From Taiwanofungus camphoratus (lineage: Eukaryota > Basidiomycota > Agaricomycetes > Polyporales > Taiwanofungaceae), in the NCBI GenBank assembly GCA_003999685.1, contig CP021229.1, positions 62,001-126,000 of the forward strand: a stretch of DNA of 64,000 bases. Reading direction: 5' to 3'. Each line of letters opens with the position of its first letter. Within the stretch, counting starts at the first letter, position 1. The notes under the pieces were generated by a model that saw only the letters and a program-made list of their open reading frames with translations, was not told the DNA's origin and did not search any database. This document shows, piece by piece, positions 25,350-37,219 of this stretch. The translations under genes and the position numbers were made by a program.

Positions 25350-26881
25350 ATGACATACTCTCACTACAACGGCGAACCGGCGAACGGCCATGTTAACGGC
25401 GTGAACGGCGCCTCGAAACGCCACCTAAATGGATTTGGAACGCGTGCTATACATGTCGGGTCAGAGCCCAGTGTAGAGACAGGCGCCGTCATCCCAGCGA
25501 TCTCGCTCAGCACAACGTATAAGCAGGATGGCGTTGGAAAGCACAAGGTAAGTTCTCATTCAGAGTGAGTGGAAGCGCTCTTCTACATCCACATAAGGTG
25601 TTGTGTTCTGAGGACTGGAAGTGGCTTCTCGTCTCAGATTTGTGATCACATTGTGCTGCCGTAAAGTGTCCCATGTTCTCATGGATTGATACGTGCCCCA
25701 GGGTTTCGAATACTCCCGCTCTGGAAACCCAAATCGCAATGCATTGGAAGCAGCTTTAGCAAGTTTGGAATCAGGTGGTGCCCACGCTCTCGCATTCTCT
25801 TCGGGCTCTGCCACTACAGCGACTGTGCTGCAATCATTGGGTCCGAATTCTCATGTTGTTAGCGTAAATGATGTCTACGGGGGCACGTTCCGGTACATGT
25901 CAAGAGTTGCAAATGAGAACCAGGGCCTGGAGACGACATTTGTGGACCTGGAGAACGCGAGTGATGATGCAATTTTAGCAGCATTCCGAGCCAATACCAA
26001 GGTTCGTTGGCTCATCTGTCAGTCTTCAATGTCGTCATGACTTATGGCATCTTCAGTTGATCTGGATAGAATCACCCACAAATCCCACTCTCCGCCTCGT
26101 TGACATCCCACGCATAGTCTCCCTCGCCCGTTCCGCAGCATCACAGCCTCTCGTCCTTGTCGATAACACTTTCCTTTCGCCCTACTACTCTTCACCCATT
26201 CTTCAAGGCGCAGATATCGTACTTCACAGCGTCACGAAGTATGTTAACGGGCATTCCGACGTCGTCATGGGCGCACTGATCCTGCCTGCTCACCGCGCGG
26301 CGCTCGTCGAAAAGCTCCGTTTCCTGCAGAACGCGATCGGGGCGGTGCCAAGCGCGTATGACTGCTGGCTCGCGCAGCGCGGCATGAAGACGCTGCACCT
26401 GCGCATGCAGGCGCACGGCACGAACGCACTCGCGGTTGCCCGGGCACTCCAGCGCTCGCCGCACGTCGTTGACGTGATCTACCCCGGGCTCGCAACGCAT
26501 CCGCGGCACGAGCTTGCGTACCGCTCGCTGTCGCCGCATGCGAAAAAGTTCGTCGATGCATACGTGGAGCGTAACGGGCTAGGCGGGTTCCCATACGGAG
26601 GGATGATCTCGTTCAGAATCAGAGGAGGCGCAGAGGAGGCAGACCGTTTCTTGACAGCGACGCGTCTGTTCACGCTGGCCGAGTCGCTTGGCGGCGTCGA
26701 GAGCCTTGCGGAGCTGCCTGCGCAGATGACACATGGGAGCATACCTGCGGCTGAGCGTGAGCTATTGGGCATTGGGGATAATTTGATACGCTTATCGGTT
26801 GGCGTGGAGGATGTCGACGACCTGCTGGCGGACGTGGAACAGGCGCTCGATATCGCTGTTAATGTCTCGGAGTCGATTTGA
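25350..26881 (+). CDS. cystathionine gamma-lyase (PLP-dependent, Cys/Met metabolism family)
   Basis: Splits cystathionine into cysteine, 2-oxobutyrate and ammonia. Three exons (25350-25547, 25702-26001, 26057-26881), with introns of 154 and 55 bp, give 440 residues. After an Asn/Gly-rich leader the fold begins at GFGTRAIHVG. Key points are GFEYSRSGNPNRNALE across the first splice, the PLP phosphate loop SSGSATTAT, YGGTFRYM, IWIESPTNPTLRLVDI, VDNTFLSPYY, and the Schiff-base lysine in SVTKYVNGHSD at about residue 227. The C-terminal ESLGGVESLAELPAQMTH and LIRLSVGVED motifs are intact. GGVESLAE favours a gamma-lyase over a cystathionine gamma-synthase. A beta-lyase cannot be fully excluded. Confidence 0.93.
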
Positions 26882-28502
26882 GGTTACAAGACAAAGCTGT
26901 TGTGTACATTCTAGATGTGTTTTTTTAGTAATTTATACGTGAAGGAACCCTGCACGATAAGGGAAAATTTGTACAGCGAAGCCAATTCTTTCAAACTAAC
27001 GTTTCAAAACTTCATAAGGCAATGGGAGAATTGTATGGCCAGTACATATTGATAAGTCTACTCGATATCTTTGAGAGACAGGCCATAGGATTTTGGCTTG
27101 TGTACAATTCCCATCATATGATCTGACATCATCTTCCGACTTCCATGCACTCGCGCACCCATAATTAGTATTTTTAAAATCGGAATACCCAGCTCAGAAT
27201 AAAAATGAGTTCATCTAAGGAACTTCACTTGCCTAAAATGCCTCTCCTTGCAGATTATTCACGATTTTGTCCAGATTCTCCGCTAGCATGGCCGACCGTC
27301 TTTATCGCCTCTTGACCAACAATGTGCCGAAGAGTGACAAGCATGTTGGACCGGAGCTCAAGCGCTCATGGTTCATTGCAAATATCGGTTTCTCATTCTC
27401 GTCTACCTTGACGCGGGGGGGCAATGCTGTCAACTTTACATATCTTGTCTACCCCTGGGGGGTCCAGACCTTCGGCGCAGTCCTTCTCCTTAGCCCACTG
27501 TATCAAGACATGACTCCGGAGCTACGAGAATGGGTCACAAGTCAAGCATGGTAATGGTGAGGTGGCGTATCACGATCTGGCGATGGAAGAACCAGAATAT
27601 TTGGCAATCAAGCAGGACTTTCATCAAAAGCATAAGGAAGACGGGTACGTCAGACGGTTATATTTCGTCTTTTTTGGCGACGGGCGACTGTTGTTCGAAT
27701 TTCCAAGGGCTGCATCAAGCGAGAGCTGCCGGGAGCATGAGGACCTCAGATACATTTATCAGCGTAACCTCGTAGCCTCGCGCTGTGAGAGCAAACACAT
27801 AATGATCCGATTCTGGAGCTTCGAATGATAAGTGGCTCTCAAGGAGTCGGACTGACCAGAGTCGCCGCCCACGTCCATGATCCTACCCTTCAAGTCCTTT
27901 GGAAGATGGTGCAAAATGCGCAGTCACCGCGAACTCGATGCGGTGACGGCGGTCCTCCTGCAAAGAATTTGCATCATAGAAGTGTGCAGTGACCCAATTC
28001 AAATATGAGCCAGTGGTTGTATGAGCGATGCACCACAACACAAATATTTCAGATGAAACGTTTCGTGGCCGGCGCCTCAGTCAGACAGCGAGAAATGACT
28101 CGCCATTTAAATCACCAGGCGAAAAATGGCTCTGGGCTGAAATCGGTCCCGCAAATAGCACACATATCGCACCTCAGGTCGACTTGGGAATGCTCGGGTA
28201 CAGTGGGACAACATGACGTAAAGAACAAGAGATACCAGCGCAAGGTCGTATCAGTAAAAACAGCTTGAGAGAGTTTTCTCGCACTCGCAAGAGACATAGG
28301 CAGCCCAATATACCAATAGAGTGATAATAGTATTGGTCAAGAGCCTGGAGCTCGATCAAATACGAGGGTGAATAAGTGGCAAAGAGATGAGTTTCAGATG
28401 CCGCGGCAGTGCATCACATACTGTCACGTCACGCTGAGTGCCGAAATTCTTGTCTTGCTCACTGCGTACACCGACTAACATCGCTCTCCAAAAACTTTCA
28501 TC
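26882..28502. other. flank between cystathionine gamma-lyase and eIF3g
   Basis: Apart from the coding-like stretch at 27288-27828 I see only 3' flank, AT-rich spacer (26890-27240) and the immediate upstream region of eIF3g. Confidence 0.4.
27288..27828 (+). pseudogene. unrecognised coding-like stretch with an apparent frameshift
   Basis: Two adjoining plus-strand frames look like one protein broken by a one-base shift near 27520. The first reads MADRLYRLLTNNVPKSDK onward, to LVYPWGVQTFGAVLLLSP. The second reads HGNGEVAYHDLAMEEPEY onward, to LYFVFFGDGRLLFEFP and a stop at 27828. G runs (ggggggg near 27415, cctgggggg near 27458) are natural slip points for either mutation or sequencing. I do not recognise the family. 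It could also be two exons with an intron I failed to find. Confidence 0.35.
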
Positions 28503-29764
28503 ATGGCCAGCGCAATGTACGTCTTGCACGTCTACATCTCATTGTGACATCAAATGGAAAATATTGCAGAGCACCAAAAACTTCGTGGGCTGACGATGTT
28601 GATGAGCTTGGTAAGATTCAAATCCCTTGTCTTCTGAAAGCTCAGGAATACTTATGTTTATATTCTGGGGAGTGTAGAACAGCCCCCCAAGGTGGAGGAT
28701 TCTGTGGATGAGAACGGTATCCGAACGACTGTCGAGATAATCATAAATGATGAGGGCAAGAAAGTCAAGGTACGCTTCGCAGCAGAACTACCGGCTGCTC
28801 ATCGTAATCGGTTCGACGTTCTCTCCTGCCTCCAGATCACTCGCAAGATCAAGAGGACTTTGAAAAAGGCAGTAGTAGACCACACTGTGGCAGAACGCAA
28901 GAACTGGGCGAAGTTTGGGCAAGAGAAGGGCAACAAACCTGGCCCTGATCGGGCGACGACGACAGTAGGGGAAAATGTTGCATTGAAGCTTAGCGCCGGT
29001 AACAAGGTGTGATGGCTTTGCAATCGTGAATGTCCTGGATGGAAGTTCACCCTAACTGCTCTACTTGTGCCTTGATAGTCGTCAGAACCTGAACCATCAG
29101 CTGAGCAGACGATCAAAAGCAATCTGGTACGGGCTGGCGCCGGCAAGGTCGTCTGCCGTCTTTGCAAGGGCGATCACTTTACCGCAAAATGCCCTTACAA
29201 AGACTCCTTACCTGGATTGGACGGCGCCGGTCAGCCAGTCACGTTCCCCTTATTTGCTCGATTTTCCATGCTGAGACTCTCCTTCAGATACGCCACCATT
29301 CGGTGGCGACGATACCGGCACCCCCGCAGAACCTGCCCTTGCAGCCCCATCTGCTAGTACAGGCGGAAAGTATGTCCCGCCGTCGATGCGGGGCGCGCGT
29401 GGGGCTGGAGAATCAATGTCACGACCTGGTGGTTCGCGGGACGACCTTCCTACACTTCGTGTCACCAACATATCCGAAGACACTCAGGAGAACGACCTAC
29501 GCGACCTGTTCAGTACCTTTGGGCGTGTTGCGAGGGTATATGTTGGTCGAGATCGCGAGACGGGTGCAGGCAAAGGCTTCGCATTTGTCAGCTTTGAGGA
29601 CAGAGCCTTGGCCCAAAAGGCAATGGAGAGGACTCACGGACGTGGTTACGATAACCTGATTCTCAATGTCCAATGGTCGCGTGAGTGCCATTTTCCTCTC
29701 GTATTACCTTCATTTTTTCTGAGTCGTCCATTTTGATTCGTCAGAACCACGAGAGCAGCGCTGA
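28503..29764 (+). CDS. translation initiation factor eIF3 subunit G
   Basis: RNA-binding subunit of eIF3, active in 43S scanning and reinitiation. Seven exons (28503-28516, 28570-28610, 28678-28769, 28836-29006, 29079-29229, 29288-29680, 29745-29764) give 293 residues. The introns are 53-72 bp. The N-terminal KTSWADDVDEL motif, the eIF3g domain (NGIRTTVEIIINDEG, KITRKIKRTL, RKNWAKFGQEKGNKPGPD), a zinc knuckle C-x2-C-x4-H-x4-C (CRLCKGDHFTAKC) and a C-terminal RRM (RNP2 LRVTNI, RNP1 KGFAFVSF) are all present in the right order. The first and last exons are 14 and 20 nt, so automatic calls would probably miss both ends. Confidence 0.95.
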
Positions 29765-30336
29765 ACGGTCCACAAGAACCGGCTATGCTCTGTACATCAT
29801 TCATCTTACTCAATGTTCTGGATCTACCTCGCTATCGTTTCAATACTTTTACCCTCCATTTTCATTGTAGTTCCGGATTGATGAGTTTTCGATGCTATAT
29901 AGCATACTGTGCCCGATGCACGTCCCATGTACAAGCTTGAAAGCCTGTGTCATTCGTGTCAACGACCTCGTCATGGTCAATATAACACCAGTCAAGTTGC
30001 TGTAAGTTTCATATTTCCGTTTCGGTGACCTTTTCTCGCGAAGTATCTGCAGATAACCACCCATTTGGTAATTCCGATCGGGGCTGAAACTTTTGAGTGT
30101 TGAGTGCATTCTTTATCCCTCACAGCCATGGATGGCTCTGGCCACAAAAGATCTTGGCTAGCAAGCAAGTCTATTATGACAACACGTATTCAAGGCCACC
30201 GGTAGGGCGTGTATGTGGCGGCTACAGGGATTTAACTACTGTTAATATGCTCGTGTCTGTGCGACGTAAGTTGGTCATTGTTATTGTGATTCAGTCTAGG
30301 GCCCTCAAACCAGTCAAGACACTAATCTGAGGTGCG
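29765..30336. other. intergenic, no gene seen
   Basis: 3' flank of eIF3g and upstream region of the next ORF; no supportable feature. Confidence 0.4.
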
Positions 30337-30344
30337 TATATAAA
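30337..30344 (+). promoter_or_regulatory. TATA box (TATATAAA)
   Basis: TATATAAA 102 bp before the ATG of the orphan ORF at 30446, with a CT-rich leader (cctcccagtccttgtctttt) between them. Confidence 0.55.
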
Positions 30345-30445
30345 GTCAGCCTACAATGCAATCCTCACCTCCCAGTCCTTGTCTTTTGACGATCACTACC
30401 CTCTTAACCTCATACCTACTCCTGCCCGCATAACCCATTATCACC

Positions 30446-30865
30446 ATGTCCTCTGTCTACAGTGTTTACGTCTATGATACCGCCGCCGGCAGGTTCACCT
30501 CCAAAGCGATGTTTTTTACGTCGCCTCCTTCGCCTCCTCCTCTGGGGGAGAAAATCTACGGTCCCGTTCCCGAATCGGAGGCTGGCCTGCATTGGAAGAA
30601 GAAGGCAGTCCCCGAGGGCGCTCGTTACTGCGAAGAGCTCGACGCATACGTCCCCGCTGACCTCCCGTACTGCATCCGCGGCATCAAGCAGGCGAGGGCG
30701 CCCCTCAAGCGGCGCGTCCTTACCCGCGGCTTCTGGCGCCCTGCAGGCAAAGATGCGGCGGTCGACCGCATGGTCTGCGCGATCGGCCTCACGCACAACA
30801 AGATGAACCTGGTCCCGCTCGCGAAGGCCCAGAAGGACGCTAGCATCAAATATCGCGGGGTGTGA
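30446..30865 (+). CDS. orphan protein of unknown function, 139 residues
   Basis: Single-exon ATG frame starting MSSVYSVYVYDTAAGRFTSK. It has a proline-rich patch (FTSPPSPPPLGEK), a basic middle and no signal peptide or membrane segment. Codon use is GC-rich at third positions, like the neighbouring real genes, and a TATA box and CT-rich leader sit at normal distances. I do not recognise the family. An overlapping Arg/Ser-rich +1 frame is a shadow. Confidence 0.6.
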   Translation: MSSVYSVYVYDTAAGRFTSKAMFFTSPPSPPPLGEKIYGPVPESEAGLHWKKKAVPEGARYCEELDAYVPADLPYCIRGIKQARAPLKRRVLTRGFWRPAGKDAAVDRMVCAIGLTHNKMNLVPLAKAQKDASIKYRGV

Positions 30866-31445
30866 TGCCCTCGTGGGGTTCCTCGCGCGGCGGGCAGTGC
30901 GTATAGTGCTGCGTGCCGTGCGAGCGCCCTGGGGGTGGGCGGGTGGTACGTTGTTGCGTTGTCCGGGGTGTCGTTATGGGCGGGTGGGGGGCTGATGACG
31001 CCGTTGCTGTGTGAGGGTCGGGTGTGTCTGCCGAGTGCTAGCCTCGACAGCGCTGCCCACTCTTATGCGGTCAACTGGCTGAGGCTATGGGTAGCCGCCA
31101 TCCAAAATTACACCGCTCGATACGACGGGGGTCGTGACAGCGGCTTTCTTCTCTTTCATTTCTCGCCTTGCTCTTCTCACAAAAATTTCACAAAACCCAA
31201 AAAAAGATATAAAAACCAAAATCAAAAAAAAAATTTCGTCTGCTCTCCTTCCTTTATCCACACGGCACTCGTCATTAATACCTCCCAGAACCCGAGCCAG
31301 ATTCTATCCATTGTTATGCTAATGACCATATATACCCCTTGCTTGCAGACAGATCAAACCAATCATCACGCATTCGATGGACGGCGCGCGCGCGACTCCC
31401 CGGCACAAGACGAACCATCTCAACTGGCCTTCGGATTGACAGGTA

Positions 31446-32309
31446 ATGCCTGACGGTGTCAGTGAGGCGTCGAGCGAAGGAGTCATGGACCTGATGACCT
31501 CTGCGCCTTCCTGCTCCCGAGCGGCTGTCCACGCCTCTATCGTCCTGCGCTCGACGATTGCTGATGATGATAGACAGCCCCAGAACGACGGTCAAGCTCA
31601 AGAGGGTCCCGAGCGGCCTTTGCCCTTACCACAAGCACATTCCGGCGCCGAGGACTGCGACTCGGTGACCTCTGTCTCGTTCTCGGTTCATGAGCTGACC
31701 GCCCCGGATACTATTTATACGTTGCAGATTCCGATTCAGTGCAGTGAGACATGGATCCATGTGAAGACCAGGACTCGGATCGCAAACGATATCGAGGCCT
31801 ACGCTGTCGGCACGGAAGGGAGGGAGGCGCCGGCGGTGCATGGGGGAGGGCTTGATCACCCCGATGAAGCCATGCATCCCGGTGGTGGCGGGACACGGAG
31901 CTGCTGTTCTACGTCATCTTGGGATAGCTCACTGAAAACCGGTCTAGCGTCTTCACAGGTGCCCGCGCAAGAGTGCAATTTCGTTCAAGCCCGCTCAGCA
32001 AGCGCGCCGAATCCTGCCTTGTCTTACTTGTGGATCGCTCACTTTGGCATACTTCCTTGCACACGTTTTCGTAAGCGCAGGCTGATCTTCTGTGATTGTC
32101 TGACGCACCCTTCTACCAGCGACGCCCTGTGCTCGATCAACATTGTTTGTCATAGCTTATTCCGCATCCTGACAGCGCTCACAGCCACTTGCGACATCAC
32201 CTCTCCTCGACGGCAGACAGGACCTCGGCAAATTCATACTTTTTTTTCGTCCGGCAGCGAACGCTGCGCCCTGCCGGAACCTCGTATTCGATCCCGCCAT
32301 GAAATCTGA
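31446..32309 (+). CDS. weak candidate ORF, unknown
   Basis: A 287-codon open frame. The middle part (from about 31550 to 31800) is acidic and Gln/Pro-rich and then hydrophobic-alternating (SVSFSVHELTAPDTIYTLQI), which reads more like protein than its neighbours. No family is recognised, the start is uncertain, and the last third looks non-coding. It may be one exon of a gene I cannot assemble, or chance. Confidence 0.2.
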   Translation: MPDGVSEASSEGVMDLMTSAPSCSRAAVHASIVLRSTIADDDRQPQNDGQAQEGPERPLPLPQAHSGAEDCDSVTSVSFSVHELTAPDTIYTLQIPIQCSETWIHVKTRTRIANDIEAYAVGTEGREAPAVHGGGLDHPDEAMHPGGGGTRSCCSTSSWDSSLKTGLASSQVPAQECNFVQARSASAPNPALSYLWIAHFGILPCTRFRKRRLIFCDCLTHPSTSDALCSINIVCHSLFRILTALTATCDITSPRRQTGPRQIHTFFSSGSERCALPEPRIRSRHEI

Positions 32310-33017
32310 CATGGCAACTGAACCCGCTCGAGATAGATAGCAGACGCCCACGTTGCCCTCCCGAGCTCCTCCTCCGCAAGCCAGACGCGCACCAACTCAA
32401 AAGTGGCAAGGCAGGCCAGGCCTGGGCTGGCGGGTGCGCAAGGGTACGGCCGGCTCTTGCGTATCCCTCAGTCCGGGCCATCGGCGGCGCGGGGACACGC
32501 TGCGCGGCCATCGCGGAGGTAAGCATACACCCAGTCATCGTGGACGACGACAAGGGCGCTGATGCGGCGCGCTCGGGACGTCCGAAACTGCAGCCCGCGT
32601 GCACCGCCGAATCCGAATCCGAATCCGCGGACCCGAGCGCCTCTCATCGCCTCTCGCGCGCCGCTAGAGGTGCGCGCCCGTGTCTGGCATCGAGCCTCTG
32701 CCGAGTACTCATGACTAGCATCGGACGTCGCGCTCGTGCTTCTCTCCAGCGCAAACAGTCTGTGCCGTTGTCGGGCCAGTGCGATGTGCGCCGGCGGACA
32801 AGTGGTCTTCGGTGCGACTCGTGCCGACGCCTTCCAGCGACAGGGCAGACCGCTAACCGAGCAAAGTAGCAGGACCCCCACTTGGGAGAGAGGGCTGTTA
32901 GGGCGTACTGACGAGGTTCCGAGGGGGCATATCACGGGAGGGACGGGAAGGCGGGGAGAAAGGCTAAGAATTTCCAGGACATCTTACTAGTATACACACC
33001 CTTGGCTGTTCGCTGCG

Positions 33018-33188
33018 CTGACTCTGTCGAGGCCCCCACAGCTGCAGCTTGCCCCGTCCAGCCAGGATCACGACGCCGTCACATGGGTGGTGGGGGAGGC
33101 GTCGGTGCAGCAGATGGAGGACCTGATCAACCCTCCCTCTGCTGTGCCGACCGGGGGGGGGGCGGCCGTGTTGTCGACGATACGCAGA
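33018..33188 (+). CDS. weak candidate exon, unknown
   Basis: One frame reads DHDAVTWVVGEASVQQMEDL and then INPPSAVPTGGGAAVLSTIR, followed by a good donor (gtgggt). This is unusually protein-like for the region. The G run encodes Gly-Gly-Gly in it. I could not find flanking exons that join in frame. Confidence 0.2.
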
Positions 33189-34334
33189 GGTGGGTGCTGT
33201 CCGTCCCGTCCGGCCATGCCAAGGTGCTGACACGTGACGTCCCATCCTCACAGACACCTCTCCAACCGCCGTCTGCTGCCAACTGTTCACCACCATAACG
33301 CACGCCGCCGGTGAGTCCGTTCTTCCCCTTTAGTTACGTCTGCAGAGGTCCGACCGCTGAGGCCTGAGGCACCGCAGATGCCCGACACCCGTCGACCAAG
33401 CTTGGATTCCTGCAAATGTCAGAGAGAGCTCGTTGTGCATGTCGTTCCCCCTGTTGTATCTTACCTGATCCCGGCCGCTTGTATGCTTCTGTGTCGTGGG
33501 CTTTGTAACCTTCTGCTTGTTGCGCCGATGTGCGTGCTGTATCGCGATGCGTGCTGTCCTGTCAAAATGCATGTTGTCTGTGCCATTTGGGAACCAAACC
33601 AAACGCGCAGTCCGTGGAAACGGCTTCCAAACCGAGTCTATACGTATCTCGGGTCATGCTGAGATCTCAGCACCAGAACGGGGACAGGATGATCAGGATG
33701 ACGTGAAGCGGCCTGGGAGGATCAGTCTCATCTTGTTCCTCATAACGACACGCCCTGAAATCTCAAATCTGAAACCCTGTCCACCCAGGCGTCTGGCGTG
33801 TGGGCGTGTCGTTCGTGCGCGTGATACGGCACTCGGACGTTGGCCGTCTTTATTCGGCTCCGAGCCGTGTCCAAAGCCCGCTGCGACGGGCAGCATCGCG
33901 GTTGTTTCTTCGGGAGCATGTCGAGTTCTAGGGTTCTCCGCGAAGATCGGGGGGATGGGTTCGACGCTGCCTGTCGAGTTGCGCCTCTTCTCGGGCCACA
34001 GACCGTGTGTGAGAATCGAGACGAGAATAGAAAAGGACCTCGGGGGAGATATCGATGTGGGACTCCGTTGCTATCGTTGCAGCGGACCCGGGCATCGATG
34101 ACGTCTGCTTCGATGATAGATGACCGCCGTCATCCTAGTCAGCAAGTTACTTAGTAGACCCTCTCGGATCTCGACTCTTGAATATATGAATCACAACTCC
34201 ACACTTCGCATGAAAGACAGGAAAGGCCCTATATTTTATGGAAACAACAACAGCGCGGATATAGCAAATTATGATACCGATACAGTGTGGGCTTTACGAC
34301 AGTCCAGTCCTCCGTGTTCAGACGGCCGAGCACT

Positions 34335-35221
34335 TTAGAACTTGACCTTGGAGACGACACCGTAGAAGTACTCGCCCTGCAGCCTCGCGAGCTCGAGCTC
34401 GAGCGCGCTGGGCTGGCGCGAGCCGTCCGCGCCCGCGTAGGTGCCAGCACCCCAAGGGGAGCCTGTAAGAACGAGTCAGCGCCAACGTCGAAGTGAAAAG
34501 ACAGCCCGTATATGCGCGCATGCAGAGGCCCATAATGCAGGCCCGGAAGCAACGGGAACGGGAACTCACCACCGCGGACCTCGGAGAGGTTGGCGAGCTG
34601 CGCGAAGGTCTTGCTGTAGCCAAGGGGCACAAAGTTGATGCCGTGGTGCACAAACGTCGAGACGATCGACAACGCGGTGATCTCCTGGCCTCCGCCGGGC
34701 GTGCCCGTCGAGACGAACACGCTCGCGTACTTGCCTGCGAGCGAACCCTGCGCCCAGAGCCCGCCGGTCGCGTCCCAGAAGGTCTAGTTGCGCAGGGGGC
34801 GTGTCAGCATGACTATATTTCACTTACACAGGGGAGGGAGACGCACCTTGAACTGCGCGGGCATGTTGCCGTAGCGAGTCGGGATACCGAAGATGAAGGC
34901 ATCGAATTTGGGGAGGTCCGTGGGCTCGAGGACGGGATAGGCGGGCTTGGGGGGCGCGCCCATCTTGGCGAGGACCTCCTGGGGGAGCGTCTCGGCGATT
35001 CTGAGCACCACACCGGTCAGCGCACGCGTAGAGGAGCAACGGCTGAAAGCACATACTGGTAGATGGTGACCCTGCCGCCGGCAGCCTCAACACCGCTCTT
35101 CACGGACTCGGCCACTGCAACGGAGATGTCAGCGGGGGTGATGGTAAGACGCGCAAAACGCACTCTTGACGATGTGGCCGTACAGGGAGTAGATGACGAT
35201 GGCAATCTTGGGGGACGACAT
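34335..35221 (-). CDS. NAD(P)H:quinone oxidoreductase, WrbA/flavodoxin-like
   Basis: FMN-dependent two-electron quinone reductase of the WrbA type (fungal relatives include Pst2/Ycp4/Rfs1). Five exons (35164-35221, 35057-35114, 34847-35000, 34570-34783, 34335-34462) give 203 residues, the usual size. Introns are 49-107 bp. Motifs in order: the FMN phosphate loop [61 protein letters not shown], and the C-terminal [18 protein letters not shown] followed by [12 protein letters not shown]. Every splice joins family-conserved text. It is expected in the cytosol or at membranes as an oxidative-stress enzyme. Confidence 0.93.
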
Positions 35222-35358
35222 GTCTGGCTGAGAGGAGACGGGTTTTGAGCTGTTGGAATTGGGCTTTGTGTCGTCGTCAGAGAGGGTGTTCTTTGTACGC
35301 TTGGTGGGGAAGCACATGCAACGGATGAGGGAGAAGGAGGAGGAGGGGAGAGGGGCGG

Positions 35359-35366
35359 TTTATATA
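35359..35366 (-). promoter_or_regulatory. TATA box of the WrbA-type gene
   Basis: TATATAAA on the minus strand, 138 bp before the ATG. A CT-rich leader on that strand lies in between. Confidence 0.55.
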
Positions 35367-37219
35367 GACGGAGCCAGCGTCTGCGAGCATTCTGGAAGCG
35401 TGGAGGACGACGACGACGCGGGGGCGATCGATTGCTGGACGATTAGCCGCTGCCCAGGCTCGCGCGGGTGGATTAGACGTGAGACGAGCGTGCTGCTTAT
35501 GGTCGCCCATCAACGCACCCGGGCGTCCTCCACCCACCGCTGCCTTTTCCGGCCATTCCCTCCCCCGCTCGCCCGGGCCATGTCCCTCTGCGACGCACGC
35601 CCACACTTATCGGCCCATCTCCGCTCGCACACAGCAGTCAGCGTGCGCGTGGCAGACCCGCACAAGGGCCACCGCACCCACCGCCAAGATCAGCCACAGA
35701 CCCGCGGCGGGACATCGCTGCCCGATATGGAAGGCATGATGCGCTTGCGCTGCCCGATATGGAAGGCATGATGCGCTCTTTGCGTGCCCCCCGATCGCGG
35801 TCACGCTGTCTTACCAAGACCGAGTAAGCACGCTGCACGCGCTTCCTCCCCTTCCCCCTTTGGACGCCCGCTCTCACACACGTCCAGCGAACGTGGCTGG
35901 GCAGTGTCCAGCGCAGCGAGCGAGTCGCAAGTCCTGGCCCAGCTCTCTCATCCCGCTTTCCAAGCCGCCCTCAGCTTGATTACTCGATTCTGACCAATCC
36001 TCATCGATCATCAGTCGCTGGTCCACGAGTGGAAACAAGCTCCAATGCGCCCTGTCCATTCGCTGGATAAGTACATGGCTCTGCCACGAAACGGTCGGGT
36101 CTGACGAACAACTCTCACAGCGCTCGTCATGGCCACTCAAAGTTGGCGGATTCGACACACGCGCAAGTCTGGGGCAGGGAGAATGCTCACCTCTTGATAC
36201 AGACATCGTGTCCCATTATAGTTACCTGCTTCGATGGGTAACAGTTTATCCTGGGTTGTACTTTCTCTATGACCCCTCAGTCTTGTGTCTGACCTTTACT
36301 AACCATCTCTGATGCTCTCAATAATCCAAATTTTGACATCTGATATCTACGCTTGTCTTTTCACGGTCGCCGCGGCTTACAGCAATGTGCGGCAATATGC
36401 AGCAATACTAACTTTCAACTGCCTCGGCAGAGACCTTCACTTGTACTCACAATGGGCGAGACTTGCAGCTCCTCCCAGTGGCCAAGGTCTTAGCCTGCTC
36501 AATCTGCCTCTGGTGTTACTCGCAGTTCAGGAAGGAGTACAGTCCGTCTCCTTCAGGATCCACCGCGTACACGTCCGGGGAATTGAACGTAGTCTGACTA
36601 CGGTCAGCCGGACGTCAGGAACTAGAAGATCGTTGCGCGCTTGTGCGCCGCTTCTCATTCAAAGACCATTGGTGTACTTAAGCAGCAGACTACAGGCAGC
36701 CCAATGTTTCGATGTTATGAAAGAATGCTTGCAACGCCAACAAAAACGTTGTGATGAAGCAGTACTATGAGACTGGGTACTCGATAAATGCTAGGGCGAT
36801 GCACCCATGCATATGGTTGTGCTACTGGCCATGGAAAAGATTCGTAGCCCTTGGTGTTACGACACTGACCTTGTCAATAAATGACTCCTCCCTTATTGAT
36901 TCGTTCAACCGATAAGAATCCATTGTTCGATAGCCAGCGGAATAGATGTGGGCAGTGGGTGGCGGGCGGCGTCAGTGTGTCGACAGGGAAATCCGTTCGA
37001 AGAAGTTGAAGTCGAGCTCGAACACAGGTGACCTGTAACACCATAGTAATCAATTGATAAATGTGGATGCTAGTACGACTGTTACTTTCTAAGAAGCAGA
37101 CGAAGGTCTTTGTTCGACGCGCCGATCACACCCCAGCTCACACGCAGCTCACAGGTATACATCGGGCTCTGAAATTCGTAGTCGGACTACAATTCATTTC
37201 TCGGACGTGTATCCTAGCA
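35367..37219. other. intergenic, no gene seen
   Basis: Contains a short tandem duplication (35716-35777). The frame at 36312-36770 has no recognisable motif. Confidence 0.4.
35716..35777 (+). repeat. tandem duplication of a 32-bp unit
   Basis: cgctgcccgatatggaaggc plus a further 12 bases occurs twice back to back; the second copy lacks its last two bases. Confidence 0.9.

Larger units (their letters stand above)
30866..34334. other. 3.5-kb region without a convincing gene
   Basis: Contains two weak coding candidates (31446-32309 and 33018-33188, listed separately), an A-rich patch near 31200-31240, a T8 run near 32242 and a G10 run near 33157. Otherwise nothing is supportable. Confidence 0.4.
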
